Shown piece by piece: positions 48,722-59,371 of a DNA stretch of 64,000 nt (positions within the stretch are counted from its first letter, which is position 1; every line of letters starts with the position of its first letter). The position numbers and the translations under genes are program-made. The notes under the pieces are model-generated. The model saw only the letters and a program-made list of their open reading frames with translations, did no database searches and had not been told where the DNA came from. The stretch is from Ophiodon elongatus (taxonomy: Eukaryota; Chordata; Actinopteri; Perciformes; Hexagrammidae), in the NCBI GenBank assembly GCA_016806645.1, contig JACSYO010001999.1, positions 2,253,501 to 2,317,500 of the forward strand, given 5' to 3'.

Positions 48722-50629
48722 TCACTCGTAGGACCCCCGCTGAGGGGACGCTTCTTGTGCTGGTGCCGGCTGGCTGGTTTCTTCTCTCGCCGTCTTCACA
48801 GAGCTCTTGCTGATGACCAGGAGGTCTCGCAGCTCTTTGTTCTCAATCTGAAAACGAGATAGAAAAAACACAGCAATTTATTTTTTGAGAAAAAAAAAGT
48901 CCAGATGAAGTTTTGAGTTAAAAAAAAAAAAAAAGTTCATCCAAAATAGTGCAATCATGTATTTTGTATTGTATGAACACATATTATTCAATTATGGTAT
49001 ATTTATGCCCCCCCAAATAACGCAGGTTTGTATGGATGCATCTATCACTATGCATCTCTTCACCTTACTTAAGAAAGATGCCACATGGAGACTCAGCGAC
49101 AGACTCAGTTTTCAATTTCTACAAATACCTTCCCAGAAATATGGATATACAAAATAATAATGATATCTATATGTTCCTGATTCTGCTGGCGCGCTGTGCT
49201 TACCTCCAGTTGAGCAAGCCTCTCTGCAACGGAGCAGTAGTGCTGGTCGTCCACCTGCACTGCTCGTCTCATAACCTGGCCCATCTCACATATCCGCTCC
49301 ACCTGGTTCTGCACCTCCTGGACAACAGACAGAAAAAAAACAAAAAAAACACAAGGACGTTTTCTCAAACTCAATGCATTTTAGCATGACCGTTCCAAAA
49401 AAGGAATCCTTAACGTAAATCCTAAACCCCACGACCAAGAATTGTTTAACATCAACACAGTGAACGTACTTTGGCGTGGTTCTCGTGAAGGCTGAGTACG
49501 GGTTTGGTGTCCAGCTCCTTCTTCGCCATCATCAGCTGGAGCATCTGCTTGCGGTAGCGTCCCATGATCAACTCGAGCGCGTACTGGTGTTCCTCCAGCG
49601 ATAACCATAGTTCTGCCCAGAGAGACAGTCATGAAGAGGGTTAGCAAAGTGGTAAAACAGCAGCCGTACAATTAGCAGAACATAGTTGTGTGAGGGGGAC
49701 GGGGGGACGGGGTACCCTTATTCTCCTGCTGTAGATCCTTGATTTGAGTGTTTTCCTGTGTCAGGAGGACGTGGGGCTTGTATTTCGACAGCTCCTGAAT
49801 CTCTGAAGTGTCTTCTGTGTGCTGAGAGGAGAGACATGATGAGGAATAGAAAGATGCGTGGCTCTGTTTCGATATTAAATCAGGGGAGTATTAAGAAGAA
49901 GAATGAAGGGGAATATATGAACATATGAAACACAGCACAAAACTGGAAGACGGCATACTTCAAAAGCGGGGAACGTTTCCGCGACAGTCACAACATCCAG
50001 CTGTCATACGTTGCTTTACCACTAAGGTGACGTGACACTGGTTGGCAAAGCGATTCAATCTTTGAACAAGCAAAAACAGAACAACAACAAACTAACACCT
50101 AGTCTCAGAAATGAAACCCCAGTCAGTGAACGTCACGCCAAACTCCATTCACCAAATTGAGGAATTTAACAGGGTTGTGGTTTTTCCCTCAAACATGCAC
50201 TCGTGCAAAACATTTGAGCAAATCATTATGTTTAGGTAAACTGGGCACAGAAGTGATCCAACAAGAGCAGCATGATCTCTCTGCTCTGAGCGTTGGTCCA
50301 CAGGTTCCACTTGTGTTGTTGATGGGAGAGTGTGTAAACATCTGTGAGATCCCACTATACTGGATTTATTCTAAATTGACGGGCCGTTTAGAGCTCAACG
50401 AAGAAGTCATGTCGCACCGCTCCTGCTAAATCTCTCCGTAAACCTGTGCTGTGACGTGACTCGCCCTTACCTTGTCTGGAAGGGCATTCCCCACCTCTTT
50501 CATGCTGTGCACCCTCTGGCTGAGGGCCCCGGACTGCTCTATCAGGCCCTCGGCGGCCGTGTCGTGCTCTTTCAGCCTCTCGAGGAGGGTCCGGGCATCG
50601 CCCAGCACTTTTTCCAAAGTGCAGGCCAT
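48722..50629 (-). CDS. sike1: Suppressor of IKBKE 1, complete, five exons
   Basis: Coiled-coil cytoplasmic protein. In mammals it binds IKKepsilon/TBK1 to restrain antiviral interferon signalling and is also a STRIPAK component. Exons: 50471-50629, 49716-49821, 49470-49612, 49204-49317, 48722-48847. The total of 648 nt gives 215 residues in frame (human about 207). Blocks that identify it include EKVLGDARTLLERLKEHD, LTQENTQIKDLQQENKELW, SLEEHQYALELIMGRYRKQM and RICEMGQVMRRAVQVDDQHY. The sister gene fgfr1op2 is similar. The ALPDK junction, the ICEMG...AVQVDD block and the adjacency to csde1 favour sike1. Most of the chain is heptad-rich coiled coil, with a Pro/Gln/Ser tail in the last exon. 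Confidence 0.93.
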
Positions 50630-50910
50630 ACTGGGAAACTGTCAGCTCCTGTGTGCGCGCGACCGCCAACAAGCTGCTCCTCACTACAACCAGCTAGCTA
50701 GACCGGAACACCGAGCAGCGGGAGCTAACGCTGGCTACGTCGCCCGTGGTTACCCGGGGCAGCGGCAGCGCCTTTAGAGCGACGTGTCTCTCTACTGCGG
50801 GACTTCAGAAATGTTTGTAGGCACACAGAAATAAGTACAGGACATACAAATGCTCAGCTTGTCCCGTCTGTTTTGTTGCCAAGTGTACCTTTTCCGTGTG
50901 AGAGTGAACG

Positions 50911-50925
50911 TTCACGTCACTTCCG
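50911..50925. promoter_or_regulatory. sike1: ETS-like (and CRE-half) motif at the sike1 promoter
   Basis: TTCACGTCACTTCCG contains CACTTCCG, an ETS/GABP core on the minus strand, next to CGTCA. It lies about 290 bp upstream of the sike1 start codon at 50629 and roughly 1 kb from the csde1 first exon. It could serve sike1 alone or the divergent pair. Confidence 0.4.
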
Positions 50926-50980
50926 TATCTTCTTCGCTCTTTGTCTCTATTGCGCGTCGCACACCGACGTGAGGGTTTAT

Positions 50981-50996
50981 ACCGCCACCTAGCGGA
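50981..50996 (-). promoter_or_regulatory. CTCF-like motif between sike1 and csde1
   Basis: Minus strand reads CCGCTAGGTGGCGGT, a close match to the CTCF core. It lies between the two divergent promoters. The remaining spacer 51000-51890 is AT-rich and shows nothing recognisable. Confidence 0.4.
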
Positions 50997-51889
50997 GAGA
51001 CCAGAGGGGCGTTTGACCGCAGCTAGGGTGAGATTGATGTATTAGATGGAACAAAATAGGTTCATGATTTTTTATACAAAACAACACAACTGTACAAGAG
51101 GGGCCATTTGTAAGAGTCCTATTTGGAGAGGACTTAAAAGGGAAGGAAATTAAAGGAAACTGAGCCTTTCACATCATACAAATAGTTTCTGTGTTTCAAA
51201 TATTCCTATTGAAATCGCCCAGGCATATTTAACAACGAACTAATCATGGTATGTGATTATTGTATCATCTACAAGTTATCACCACAGAGAACTGCCATGA
51301 AACAGAGAGTGTTTTGTTTTGCTTGTTGATCTATACATCTTTCCAACTGTTCTCATGTTGTTGGAGATTTAAATTCAGTTTATTTTAAATACATCATATT
51401 AAGTCAGCATCGCTGACTAAGTTGTCTTGTTGCATAATGAATTTGGAATGAATTATAAATCATGTTTATGGTGAAATAATTAATATAGATTTCTGACCGT
51501 ATGGTTTATTTATATCTATATAAATCAACACTTTTAATAATAAATTGATAAACACGTTTGTTCCATCTAGTATCTAATCAGTCTGTATAAGAGTTTAAAG
51601 TATTTCCAGCATTTATAGTCTCTTACACGCATAATCAAAGGAGTGAATAATTGAAGTGAGATGTATCGTGGCCTCAAATAACATTTGAGTGACATAAAAA
51701 GTGTCCGATGGTATTTACTGTAACACTTTTGACAATCATTCTTGAACACCCCCCAAGTCGCAGCCGCCACCGTGTGGCCTGAGAAGCTATCCTTCCAGCG
51801 ACACGGCTCGTACATCTCTTCTTTCATGGGTGACCCAGATAGCCGGTGAGAGAAAAGACCCCGTCCAGGTCACACAGGAACAACAATGG

Positions 51890-52051
51890 GGGTTGGTCCT
51901 CGTCAGCTCCGCGCCAGTTGCCTCTCTCCGCCTCTCAGGCTCTCTGGACGTCCTACCGTTGTCAAATATCGCGGTAACTGCCTCCCTGATCACTACGTAA
52001 TGTGCCGTGCTGCTTCTAGCGGCGCTGGTGACAGTGCTGAAAGCTGTTGGG
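51890..52051 (+). promoter_or_regulatory. csde1: Candidate csde1 first non-coding exon and promoter
   Basis: GC-rich sequence ending AAGCTGTTGGG followed by GTGAGT, a strong donor at 52052. The left boundary is only a guess. The downstream intron (52052-55454) holds a CA array at 52232-52275, the long AT array, and no visible coding sequence. Confidence 0.45.
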
Positions 52052-53962
52052 GTGAGTTTTTATTAATTTCACTGTTTTAAGGAACATTTCGAGCATTAGT
52101 TATTGTTGTGTCAGTCGGACGTTGGTGTTTTGTACCCAGCGGGTCTTCTGAGTGAGCGGGTTGTCCAGCTTTTAGACATACGCAGAGCTCGGGCCTGGGT
52201 GGGGGCAGCCGTGTTTTTTCTCGCCATAAATCACCACACACACGCACGCACACACACACACACACACGCACACAAGGACATATCCGTCCAGCACGCACGC
52301 TAGCTAGCCGTAGCCGCTGTTAGCCACCTAGCATTCCGAGCGGCCTAGTGCCGTTGTTACCGGGACACAAACAACTGTTTCGGAACCGTGTAACGTCACA
52401 AAAGAGACACCGCTTTGTGAAACGGACGCGGTGAACGTGAGCGGCGCACCCGGTGAACGAGCATAGCCGAGGACCGGAGCTTAGCCGTAGTTTCTTTGTT
52501 GTTCCGTCCTCGTGCCGTGAGCCCAGATAACGTTATCTTGTCTGGATGAACTCATGTCCACGTTAATTAACACTGGACGTTTATTTAGACCCTCATTAGT
52601 TCGTTATAAGTTTCCGTGGTCCTTGTGATAACTAACGTTATCGGTTAAGGTCCAGTCTTTCCTTCGGCGTCACTTTCATATCGACCATTCCCAACTATCA
52701 TGTGTCGGTTAAATCAAATGTCTATCAGACTACCCGCTGGGGGTGCTACCAGATCTACTTAACGTGTTTTTATTTAAATGGCTGACTTACTCGTTAAAAC
52801 ACGGGGTCCGAATTGGTCGCGACACCTCATTGTTTTTGCCAGCCTCAAATAATTCTCCCACCAAGTGTGTGCATTTCAGAATAAATCAGCACACATTTAA
52901 AAATGTACTTTTTGTCGGTGGAGACCTGTGCTTGTCTCGGTGCACAATAATGACACGAGTGTGTGCTTACCGCTACTTTTCGAGAACTTTATGCCCAGAC
53001 CTCCGAGCTTTGCCACGTACTCGTGATAACAACCAAATAACTAAAAAAGAGGAGGAGAGGCCAGAGGTGCTAACTATTGGAGCTAACCTGCTACGCAATG
53101 ACACGGTCGCAGTAAATTAATTCCCACGCTCGCGGGTATAATGGCTGTTTACCACGTTAGCACGAGCGAGATGCTAAACTGTCTGGTTGTGTTCGTCCAC
53201 ACAAGGTCATGAAGATGATGCTGGCTTTTTTAAATTATTTGTTTTACTTAACTGTCACCGTGCGCGTTAGTTTGACTAGCAAGCGGTAACATAATATAAT
53301 GAATAATATGTTCCGGTCATTTAAAATGTTTTTTAAGAGTTTGACGTGTACGTATGAACGTAAGCTTTCTAGCTCAGACGTGACGTTTTCGTGCTGCAAC
53401 GTGTTGGACTCGGCCATGTTAGCGGTCCCAGCTGAGTATGGCGGATCGCTCGGAAGTCACATGGTCGGTGCTGTCAGGGCGGTTGTTGTTCGGGCCCAGA
53501 CCGGGGCCGCGCCGTCGTGTGCGAGTATGCGAGACCGGGGACTTTATCACGGCGTTATGATCCCCCTTCTGTCGTGACTGGGGTCGTCTGTACGGTCCCT
53601 GTAGTCTTTGTTTCATGATCACCGAAATCAGCTGTCTCCGTATTCCTCGTGCTCATTAGGAAGTGCTGAAGGACAATCGGTGCTGGTTGTTTAGCGGGTG
53701 GACTGTTTTCTGTTACTGCGTCACCGAAAGCTGGAGGAAAAAAAGGATAGCATAGAAGAACCTCTCTCCCCCAAGGTTGTTTTCACTGAACAGTCGTCCA
53801 TGTTCCTTGCTCATAACCTTTAACCCACTTAACCAACCCATCATGTGATAACTGACTTCTTTATTTGTACTATCACTGCACTGGGACTAAAGCTGTACAG
53901 TGTAAACACAAACGGTGCTTTGCTGCTTAATCCGGATTTGGTTATGAATATCAAGGAGGCAC

Positions 53963-54191
53963 CTATTTATTTATTTATTTATTTATTTATTTATATATAT
54001 ATTTTATATATATATATATTATATATATATTTATATATATTTTATATATATTATATATATATATATATATATTTTATATATATATATTATATATATATAT
54101 ATTTTATTTATATATATATTTTATATATATATATATATATTTTATTTATATATATATATTTTATATATATATTATTTATATATATATATTT

Positions 54192-54222
<31 letters not shown>

Positions 54223-54545
54223 ATATTTTATATATATATATATTATTTATATTTTATATATATATTATATTTTATATATATATATATATATTATATTTTA
54301 TATATATATATTATATTTTATATATATATATATTATATTTTATATATATATTATATCTTATATATATTATATTTTATATATATATTATATTTTATATATA
54401 TATATATTATATTTTATATATATATTATATTTTATATATTTTATATAATTATATATTTATATATATTTTATATATATTTATATTTATATATATATTTATA
54501 TTTATATTTATATATATTTATATATTTATATATATTTTATTATAT

Positions 54546-54600
<55 letters not shown>

Positions 54601-54617
54601 AAATATATATATATATT

Positions 54618-54673
<56 letters not shown>

Positions 54674-54713
54674 AAAATATATATATATATAATAAAATAT
54701 ATATATATATAAT

Positions 54714-54773
<60 letters not shown>

Positions 54774-54774
54774 T
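53963..54774. repeat. 810-bp AT-only simple-repeat tract in a csde1 intron
   Basis: Starts with (ATTT)n, runs through TATATA and TTTTATATA units, and ends with ATAAATAAAT. It is almost without G or C for the whole length. A 307-codon open frame across it encodes only I, Y, L, F and K and is an artefact. Confidence 0.97.
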
Positions 54775-55454
54775 GAAGACGGCCCCCTTTCTCTTCCGTT
54801 AGGAGTCCCATTTGCATTATGTTTTTACTCTTTGGGCAGTGTGTGGGATAGGAGCTATTGCAACACAGTCACAGCAGAATGTATATCATGTGTCCCCGGT
54901 TGGCTTGCCCAGCTTGTTTTCAAAGCTGTGTATTTAGGTCAACAACAACACTGCTCTAACTTGCTGAGTTTCTAACAAAAGGTAACAAAATTCACACACA
55001 TGGTACGCACAAACGTAATTCATCTTGGTTGGTTGGCCTCAGCTGCACGCTGAACTTAATAAGTGTGCAAAACAGTTGTGAGATGAGTTTAAAAAAAAAA
55101 AAAAAAAGAGGGGGGCCCTGGTCAGAAATGGTGCCATAAATATCACGGCCTGTACTGAGGGTATGCACAAACTGACTTGTTGATCCGCAGCTCCTGCTTG
55201 CCAGTCAGCTGGCCGGCATTGTGGGATTTTGGTCCCGAGGCATCTGGGGAAAACCTTTTCTTTTTTTATTCTTATGAGTCTGGGGGGCAAAGAATCTAGT
55301 ATTCTCAAAATATCATCAAGCCACTGGTCCTCATTGTTCTTATTTTGTCTTTTTCGTTAGCCCTAAAAGTTTGATCTGTAAAGTTGTTGTTAATCAACAA
55401 AGTGATGGGGGATATTCTGCTCGGCTAACCAAATGTGCTTTTCCCCCTCAACAG

Positions 55455-56183
55455 TATGAAGTGAAACGGAACTGAATTTTTGTACCATCCGCAACTGCTT
55501 CAAGTTCAGATCACCACAAGGAAACCGAAGACAAACCTTCCCGAAACAAGCAAAAGTTGCAACACTGAAGACGCGTAGAAAAACAACGGATCACTTCAAG
55601 GGTTTAAAAAAAACACACGAAGCAACCAAATCCTGAAACGACCAAAGAAGACGCACGTCCGCCCAATTGAAACCTAGAAGAGAAGCAATCCTGCGCCCAA
55701 GCATATTCTGAGAAGACTTAACTGATCTGAAACCAGAAGTTTGTGCCTACTCAACAGCTTTGACAAAGCACACGTCCCAACGCTGCTCCTAGCCCTCCTC
55801 ATCCTCACCACACCACCGACTCACCACCGGGGTGTGGAGTGGGCTGCTATCTGCTAGTTTTATTTCCCCCCCCATAGTTTCCTCCCCCATCTTTCCTCTT
55901 TTCTCTACCCCCCTCACTGTTTTCATTGTCATTTTCTTCCTAAGCAGTGTTATTGCACCTGCGTTTGCCTTTTTTTTTGTTTTTTGTTTTTTTGGTGCTA
56001 GATTCCCCCCCTCCCCCTTTTTCGCTTTATGCAACCATCTATAACTTGTGCCAGAAACCTGTAACAAGTGTGTTTGTGTGTGTGTGTGCGTGAGTGTGTT
56101 CAACTGTGTGCATGAAGAGATCTGCAGGAACTGCCTAGTCAACGAGATCCTGAGAATTACGAGAATCAAGACGACGAAGAAAG
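55455..56183 (+). other. csde1: Candidate long 5' UTR exon of csde1
   Basis: Preceded by a good acceptor (TTCCCCCTCAACAG) and followed by AAAG then GTGGGT. The sequence is spliced-exon-like: the first half is A/C-rich with repeated GAAAC, AACCG and GAAGAC words, and the second half has long pyrimidine tracts (55860-56020). ATG occurs at 55456 (ATG AAG TGA, a two-codon uORF), then not again until about 56027. Mammalian CSDE1/UNR is reported to have an internal ribosome entry element in its 5' UTR that binds PTB and UNR itself, so a UTR role fits. The exon boundaries are by eye and could be wrong; the 729-nt length is unusual. Confidence 0.5.
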
Positions 56184-56319
56184 GTGGGTCTCAGTCGGTG
56201 TTCCCTTCATAACATGAGACCTATCATGTTAACAGCAACTGTACTTTTTCAATTGTTTAGTCAACTTATGATTTTAATTTGTCATGTTTTGAATGATCCT
56301 TCCCCCCTGCCCCCCTCAC

Positions 56320-56370
56320 ACACAGACACACACACAAACACACACAAACACACAGACACACAGACACAGA
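56320..56370. repeat. (CA)n-rich microsatellite in a csde1 intron
   Basis: CACACA units interrupted by AGA and AAA. The intron 56184-57187 otherwise shows T-rich runs (56970-57046) but no visible exon. Confidence 0.8.
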
Positions 56371-57187
56371 CAGTATGCTGAACATATTTCCCTGTATAGG
56401 GTTTAAGAGTTCAGAGAAAAAAAATTGAAAGCGCAAGTTTGGAGTTGGCGAATTCCCACTTTGTGCACAATACCTTAATATACAGATTGCAAAACACTCA
56501 ATTCTGATTTTAGTTTGACAATTTATGCTCATGTTAGGCAGCAATGCAGAGCTTGTTTTCTTTTTTGTCACTGAACCCGAACAACAGCGCATTTGTCTAC
56601 TTTTGTCAAAGTCGGACGTTGTTCAAGCAAGCGTGCGCCGCTATATTTTACAATTGCTTCTTATTCAAACTGGATCCGGATTTGTGGCCTCAATAATTAC
56701 AATTTGGGGTTCTCAATTGTCAAATGGACACACTGATTAGCACGCCGTCAACCACAGAGACGGAAGATCGTCGAAAGCTGCGGAGTGTGATTTGTAATAC
56801 CGAGTTGAGCGTTTGATTTGTCAGTGACCTCTACATTGCTTTTTGCTAGAGACGGCTGTTGTTAAAACTGTAGCCGGCTGAACTGAACGGCCACCACCTC
56901 CAAACGGTTGAACTGGTTATTTGATTTAGTGTGACAATTATTTGATTGCTTCCCCACACCCAACCTGCACTTTTTTTTTTTTTTTAACTCCTATTCTGTA
57001 GTTTTAAAGTCCTATCCTAACCCTGATTTTTTTTTTTTTTTTTTTTCTTCTCTCTCAACTCCCCTCCCTGGGGGATAAAAAGCCCACAGCTTTAATTTTG
57101 TTTTTTTTGTTTTGTTTGTGACACGTGGCACACTGGCTGACCTATCTGCCTTACCCGTTATGTTTGTTCCTCTCTTCACCCTTGCAG

Positions 57188-57463
57188 ACATCCAGCGGTG
57201 TATCATTGGGTGGTTACATAAAAAAATAACAAAAAAAAACAAATAGCTTAACAGTCAAGCAACAAAAACAAACATTCAAACAAGAAATCAAGTTCAGCAA
57301 GTGCTCGAGCAAGTTCGGTCCGAGTTTATGGGAAAATATGGGCAGCCCCTGGAAAGGCTTTGTTGAGTTTACCTTGCCTGCGTCGCCACCCACCGCGTTC
57401 GTTAGCGCTGACCTGAGCAGCACCTCCCCCGTCGGACTCAGCCTGTCGCCATATGGCCGATCC
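57188..57463 (+). CDS. csde1: csde1 alternative first coding exon A (ATG at 57338)
   Basis: A strong acceptor (CCTCTCTTCACCCTTGCAG) precedes 57188. After 150 nt of leader, ATG at 57338 opens 42 codons: MGSPWKGFVEFTLPASPP, continuing to SLSPYGRS. The frame runs exactly to a strong donor (GTAAGT) at 57464 in phase 0. The canonical csde1 coding exon begins with ATG at its first base in phase 0, so splicing would add these 42 residues directly before MSFDPG. The extension is hydrophobic and Ser/Pro-rich with no known domain. Support is the splice sites, phase and uninterrupted frame; I cannot confirm expression or conservation here. Confidence 0.55.
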
Positions 57464-57855
57464 GTAAGTTCCACCTTCCCACCTCCTTTTCTACGTGCCC
57501 CACCCCCATCGAGCACCCATCCACCCACCTTGCCCTGCATCTCTCTGCTGTGAATGGCCTAACCTCCTTCATCCTCTCCGGGCTCCAGAGACTAGCCTCT
57601 TGTCCGCTGTGAAGTTGCAAGGTGAGGGGTGATCTGCTGGTTTAGACGGTAGAAATTTGGTCCTAGAAAAAAAAAAATTCTCATCTTTACTTTGCGTCAC
57701 GACCGTAAAACCTTAGTCAGGTTAGTTAAAGATGAATAAATGAAATGGGCACTTACCCATCAGAATTGAACATATTACGTTATGTCTTCTGTTGAGAGCA
57801 GTGCAGTACAGGGCCTAACAGAAGAGGCTGCTCTGGGACCCCCCCCCCCCCATCC

Positions 57856-57894
<39 letters not shown>
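57856..57894. repeat. (CT)n microsatellite in a csde1 intron
   Basis: CTCTCT array following a run of C (57840-57850). Confidence 0.85.
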
Positions 57895-58537
57895 ATATAA
57901 CCCATCCCCAACTCTATCCACTGTAGACGCACCTCTGTTTGACCTCTCATTTGCATTTTCCGGTCCTCCATCTTTCAGTAGTTTTACTTCACTCGACCTT
58001 GAGTTACATTCGCTACGCTCAACTCGAACCACTTCATTTTAACTGGCTGTGCAAAGAGGTTAGTTCATCTCTTTTTTTTTTTTTTCTTTTTTTTTTAAGT
58101 TTAGTCTGCCTTCTCTGTAGAGTCCCCCTGTCTGGATACGCTCACATTTTCAACTACTGTTTGGTGCCATCGATGGATGCCGTAATGCGAGATGGTCACG
58201 GTGGCAGACATATTGTTGCGTTGCGGTTTTCTTACGGCTTGGTATTTTGATGTCCAGATTAGAGTGTTAGTCGTTGTAATGAGCTTTAAATATAATAAAA
58301 CGTCATCCGAGAAGTAGTGTATATTGCGAAACGTTGAGCCTTCAATAATTGGTTCATGGGTACTGGCTGTTGTACGAAATGACGTCAGAACCACGAAGTA
58401 TTTTATAACGTGATGCTGGATGACAACTGTTTTTGCGTAATAACTAAACTTGTGATATCTGGAAAGGCGTGTGACTATGCTTGTCAAAGCTGTCGCCTCC
58501 TCCCAACAGCATATCCAAGTCCTATCCCAACTGTCAG

Positions 58538-58698
58538 AAATGGAGAGGGGCTCCTCCGAACCCCCGGTGGCCCGCAACACCGACTCCACCCCGTCTACCT
58601 CCACTGATCCCGTGCCCATCCCCCGCTCCTCCTCCTACTCTTGCCACCCCCACCCGGGAAGTAAAAAACACAAGCGGACCCCCTTGTATCAGAGATCA
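58538..58698 (+). CDS. csde1: csde1 alternative first coding exon B (ATG at 58540)
   Basis: Acceptor CCAACTGTCAG, then AA and ATG at 58540. The 53 codons start MERGSSEPPV and end GSKKHKRTPLYQRS, exactly at a GTAAGA donor in phase 0. Human CSDE1 has a longer isoform whose N-terminal extension, as I recall it, ends in a closely similar basic KKQKRTPTYQRS segment immediately before MSFDP, so this is very likely its orthologue. The extension is Ser/Thr/Pro-rich with a basic patch. Exon A cannot be joined to exon B in the same frame, because the two extra bases before the ATG shift phase. A and B would be mutually exclusive starts. Confidence 0.75.
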
Positions 58699-59371
58699 GT
58701 AAGAGGGCATGTCCGGTGGTGCCCGCGCTTGACTTTTAACAGCTCCGTGAGCTGCCGTTGTGTCATGTGACCTTCGCTAACAGCATGGTTTGTCGTGGAG
58801 AGCGAGTTTAACCAGGGTGTCTTGGCAGGTTTTTATTGATGTTCCGTATGATCACTGGTTGGTTGGTAGAGGAGGAGAAGTGAACAGTTTTTGAACGTCT
58901 TGTTTGTCTAACCAGAATTGCATGAAATGTTCCGTCAGTGCGTTGTTGATTTTGGGCCTAAAAGTCACATGGCCCATTCAGTGAATTTTAAGTGCATGAC
59001 ACTTGTAATAGAACCAGGAAGCGCCACGCAGTATCTTTGTTTTTTCCAGTGAATGGTTTAAATGATTCAGAAATTCAATCTAGGCATTACGAATGTGTGT
59101 TCCCCTCGGTCGATGGCCAGATAGCCCCAGAAGACTCCGATGTAGCTTTCCTACTGCTTTTTTTCCCCCTCCCCACTTCCTCTTGAAGTTTGCTGTACCT
59201 GCATGTCTGAAGTGTTTATTTTAATTTTTTAAGGTTGGCATCAAACACTACATTAAACTGTGACCTATTTTTTTTTTTTTTTTTTAAATAAATTTTTGTC
59301 TGCTCCATGTTGATCCACTACTGGATGCATTCTAACACTTGCTTCTCCTCTTCAACCCCCTTCCCCCCCAG

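Noticed and set aside
53845..54768. 307-codon open frame on the plus strand
   Set aside because: It consists almost wholly of I, Y, L and F from the AT-only repeat; composition alone explains the lack of stops.
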